From Mixophyes australis (Eukaryota; Chordata; Amphibia; Anura; Limnodynastidae), in assembly GCA_036250195.1 (NCBI GenBank), contig JAVHZZ010000003.1, positions 88,676,418 to 88,740,417 on the forward strand: DNA of 64,000 bases, in the 5' to 3' direction. Below the pieces are notes generated by a model. It was not told where the DNA came from and ran no database searches. It saw nothing but the letters and a program-made list of their open reading frames with translations. This document shows, piece by piece, positions 59,929 through 64,000 of this stretch (within the stretch, counting starts at the first letter, position 1; every line of letters starts with the position of its first letter). Made by a program: the position numbers and the translations under genes.

Positions 59929-62900
59929 TCTATTGGTACTAGAAGGGGCTATACTTACTACTACCTGAATATAGCATTTATGTCTGATATTTTGTATATG
60001 CTTGGATAGAAGTCACTAGGATGGTAAGCAGAGAGATTATTTGTGCTCATATGTTGCAGAAATAATTTTTGTTGACATTTTCCTGAGTTGAAGTGTTCAG
60101 TGTAAATCCAATGACCTGTACCTGCTGGCATTTGGAAGTCATGCCTTTAGCAAGGTGAGCCACATACGCTATTTGGAACAGTTATCTGTTTAGTCTGGTT
60201 AGAATAAAATACCATTTTTGTATCACATCCAATGTATAATTTTGATTAATACTTTTGAAGTGTAATTGATCTGTAATTGTGATTGTAATACATTAGTTAA
60301 GTGTTACAATGGTCTAATTTAGAGTCAAATAAGAAAATGCAATTTTGGCAATGTGTGTTTCTGTTTAGATTGTCTTGTATATGTTCTCCAGGAAACAATC
60401 TCATAGACAATCTGCCAACTGCAGTTTGATTGATATATCCTATCTTAGTATTATACACTTTTAACAATTTTGATAAAGGTGACAGAAATGTCAAATGGAT
60501 ATTTATACATCTAAACTCTCTCTCTCTCTCACTACAAGGTAATCTTTCTGTCATATTCCTGTTAATAACCACTTGCAATGCAATCAAATGTTTTATTATC
60601 AACAATAAAGTTGAATGACTAGATTAGAATATGCTCTGAAGGCTGTGCATGCGGGAATATTAGTGTCATTCTAACCATTAACTTATATTCCTTCATTTGA
60701 GTCTAGGAGCATAAACTGGCTTATGGTTCTTTGTACTATTGTACCCGAAGGAAGTAATGAGAATGTAAAAAGTAAAGCAGAGAATAGGACACAGGACCAT
60801 TGCATTTGTTTCTATGATATTATATTATTGCATTGAATTCCTAATACGGCCCCTAATGGTAGCCTAAAGCAAATCATTTATCTCTACTGTCTGTAGAGGG
60901 GAACCTTATACTGCGCAGGTCATCCAACCACTTTAATAGTTCACAATGTAATTCAAATACATACTGTGCATATGCAGCAATGTAATCACTTGGCTGGTAT
61001 GTATGTCTGAAGGTTCCTGTCTATAAATGCATCCATCACAGTAATTTTCTTCTTCTTCGTGTATTGTTTGTCGTAAAAGAAAATAGCAAACTTTAAAGGA
61101 CCACTAGTATAATTTGTGATGGAAGCATGTTCTGTATGCATTAGACTTTGGTTTGTAAGCCTATGGAGAATGGCTAATGAGAGAACATAATAGCTTATAC
61201 TGAGGACCATTTATATTTAAATGTTAAACTCTTTTGGTAAAGGAACTTTTACCTATGTATTTGGAAGTATTGTAAGATGTATTTTCTTATTGGATGAACT
61301 TTTCTACTAATTTAGTGACCCTTTAAAGAAGAAATCCACCCAAGATAAATTTCCCACAGACACCTCCTCTCTTACCAACAAGCAGAAATCTGGGGTTGGA
61401 AGTTGCACCTATGACCCCACAGTTTGTCATATATACTCAACCCCAGGTCTTCATCTCCCTGGCTACTACTGATCCATGCAATTATTGTCCTTTATTTATA
61501 AAGCTATGATTTACTATGGGTGTCATGAAATAAACACATTTCATACAATGACATGAAACCGAAGGTAAAAATGTCCCTGTTCAATTGATCTTGATACATA
61601 AGGTATCGGAATAACAAAATAAAACATATAATCATCATTTAATGTTATGACAACTGTCCAATAAATTGCAATCATCCTGCATTGAGTCATGATTAGCCTT
61701 AAACTTGTCTAGGAATCTCCTGTACTGTGGTTTCCCCGTGTTCTACTAATGGAGAGGGAACCAGAGGGCTTTACCCTTGGTGGCAGGGGCAGGCTGGTCT
61801 GGAGGGCAGGGGGGCTTTTGACCCCCGGGCCAGTCACATACTGCGCTACCTTGGGCTGGGTCACTGGGCCACCTGCACTTTTGTTCCTTTAAAATGTTCC
61901 TAATAGGCTGCTGAGTCAAGTCTTGCCCCCAGGCTCAAATTTGCTAAGTTATGAATATATGATATAAATACAATGTTTCTTTTGTTACCGCCAATGATGA
62001 GATAAAACAAATACAGGTAACTGAATGGTCTTTTTCGTGCTGTTCACCTTAGATACATAGGGAGTAGACTTTAGAACAGCATGAGCCACATTTAACCCAT
62101 TTTCACTTTGATCGCAAAAGTGTGATATTTTGATGGCATTTGGATAGCAATGAGCTTTATCTTGACATATAATACATAAATAGTGAGTATGACAAAAAAA
62201 AGACACAAGTCTGCAAATAACAAGCGTTCCACAATACTGTGTTGATCCAGAGGAAGGCAAAACAACACACAGAAAAATGACAATCAACCCTCAGAGGGGA
62301 AAAATATTCCATCCTGACCTCATAAAGGCAGTCAGATAAATTATCTGGATTGATCCCATCTATTATACTTTTTTATTTATTATAGCTATAGATCAAATTT
62401 CTTCTAAGGAAGCCACCTAAATCATGTTTAACGACTACTAAATATTAAAATTAGTTAGGAGATATTGATGTCCCTTTTTCACATTCAAGCATTTGCCTTC
62501 ATACATCGATATAAACTGTTGTATGAATAAAACATATTCTATACATTACTTTAAGCTCAACACATTAGTAATTATTTGCACTATTCTAACACCTGGTTAT
62601 AAACCAAGTGTTCTACATTTGTCATTGACAGACAGTACTAACATGTTATGTTGAGTCCTTCGTAAATTCGCTAGCTTTGCATCTAATTATAATCCTGATT
62701 GACTCACTTGGGTCTTTGTTTCTGAAATTCTTTCTGTTGGCACCAAAACCAGCATGCGTTGCAGGTGCAGTGAAGTAAATCTAAGGCTAAAAACAGCCTA
62801 CGAGGCAAAGACTTCTGCTTTGAGCTTTGAAGATTTTATTAAAAAACACATTAAAAATTCCCTTTCTCTCAGATTACGTTCTGATGAATCCGGTGCTGGC

Positions 62901-64000
62901 AGTAATATGTTACCTTTGTGAAAGTTCCGGTATCTGGCGACAGAAAAACAGGAGTGAAATCTTTATTGTGCTGTATGAGAGCGTGCGAGTGTGACAGGAC
63001 TAGTGGGGGGAAAAATCATAACAACATTTAGATTAAACAGAATTGTAAGCCTGAAGAACATATCTGGCCTCTACTTTGTTGCAAATAAAAAGAAAAACGC
63101 AGCTATATTTAAAGTCTTATCTATCATACAGCTCACAAAAGGTAAAGATGTTGCCACATGTTAATTTAGTTAAGATAAAAATGTGCTGGTCTTGCAGTAT
63201 TTTGCCATCACTATTTTTGTGTGATCTTGGATATGTTTCTATGGAAAAACTCACACAATGTACTATTCTGTAGTAATAAAAGGCGTTTAACTTACAGCGC
63301 ATAAATTCTAAACATTCATAATTATCTTTTAATAATGTAACTGACATGTTTGTCAACCAGTATTTTAACACAATTTTTTTTGTAACTCACAAATTTTTCC
63401 CTTGTTCTGTACATTGTATTTAGTTCTCTAATCTTAATAGATACGCATGGACAACTGTGCAGTACAACTTCATTTGTTCTGTGTGCCAGATCCTTCTCTT
63501 AATATCTGTTCTTATTCTGCATGATAACACTTCTTCTGATTTATATGCTCAACACAGTTCCTAGTATTTGTTTCTAATCTACAGTATACTGTACATATAG
63601 ACAACTACACTACTCTTGTTCTCTATACTAGATGTACTTCCCAGTATTTATTATTCTGTACGTATAGCCAATTGAGTAAGGCAATTCATCTTGTTCTTTA
63701 TACCAAATTAAATTATATTTGTCTTTTTGTAAATACTGCATAATTTAATTAAATATAGTAAGCTAAACATTTGAAATGCAAAAAAAGTAGCATTTATTTT
63801 GGTATGTATCTGATATCTGCCAGTGCATTTTTACAACTTAATAGCTGGAGTTCTGGGTATAAAGCTTCATAATGTATTATGTCTCTGCCCTTAGTTTGTG
63901 ATCCCTGGCATGTCTAATAAGTTGTCTGAGCTTCCTTGTGACACTTTTTTTGGCTTGTTTATTGTTAGAGTTGAAAAGCTAGAGATTGATCTTCAGTTCA

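Larger units (their letters stand above)
33639..64000 (+). other. PLSCR5 intron 5 (3' end beyond the window)
   Basis: More than 30 kb with no further scramblase exon found. It contains nested MITEs (33.76-34.95), a CR1 LINE (35.06-37.62), an L2-type LINE with a solo LTR (38.8-43.1), fold-back elements (43.2-45.5), hAT elements, minisatellites and another solo LTR. Stretches in which I see nothing specific: 37620-38090, 45460-46900, 53410-54610, 55510-56760, 57660-59620 and 59940-64000, apart from hAT-end-like sequences at 56768 and 61785. An undetected short exon in these stretches cannot be excluded. Confidence 0.55.

Overview
This is an AT-rich vertebrate nuclear sequence, most likely from an amphibian (probably a frog with large introns). 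The basis is one recognisable vertebrate gene in small exons, plus a dense load of CR1 and L2-type LINEs, DIRS-like, Penelope-like, chromovirus (Ty3/gypsy) and hAT elements and fold-back MITEs. I see no prokaryotic operon, CRISPR array, rRNA or convincing tRNA. The species assignment is inference.

Host gene: the first five coding exons of a phospholipid scramblase, best matched to PLSCR5, lie on the + strand at 218-230, 5404-5570, 6916-6958, 25874-26094 and 33477-33638. They join in phase at GT/AG sites into 202 codons. The C-terminal third of the protein (about 65 residues in the family) is not found and presumably lies beyond base 64000, so the last intron here exceeds 30 kb. Everything else in the window is intronic.

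Mobile-element layout: 953-1249, hAT MITE with perfect 8-bp target duplication. About 7.5-11.7 kb, a tandem LTR-like repeat split by a 5'-truncated Penelope-like element (PLE) that carries a hammerhead ribozyme. 13.7-15.8 kb, two long-TIR elements. 16.3-17.0 kb, a Helitron-like repeat. 17019-23331, a young chromovirus on the - strand with two 2-kb LTRs, a 5-bp target duplication and one 756-codon ORF joining gag-protease directly to the integrase tail and chromodomain. 26.8-31.8 kb, a DIRS-like element on the - strand cut up by a second PLE (GIY-YIG endonuclease plus hammerhead), a MITE and a solo LTR. 35.1-37.6 kb, a CR1 LINE with few disabling changes. 38.8-43.1 kb, an L2-type LINE on the - strand with a nested solo LTR. 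43.2-45.5 kb, fold-back elements. 47.6-48.0 kb, hAT MITE. 49.0-49.7 kb, solo LTR. 50124-53398, a hAT derivative with a BED zinc finger and a long minisatellite. 54.6-55.5 kb, two MITEs. 57.0-57.6 kb, minisatellite. 59635-59928, hAT MITE. From 60 to 64 kb I see little.

Most notable: (1) the chromovirus shows a complete self-priming signature of the Tf1/sushi type: a 10-nt primer-binding site 2 nt from the 5' LTR is complementary to a stretch 31 nt downstream of the LTR TATA box. (2) Its LTRs contain four hairpin repeats, one with a compensatory base-pair change. (3) Two Penelope-like copies each carry a hammerhead-ribozyme core about 0.9-1.0 kb after the ORF end.
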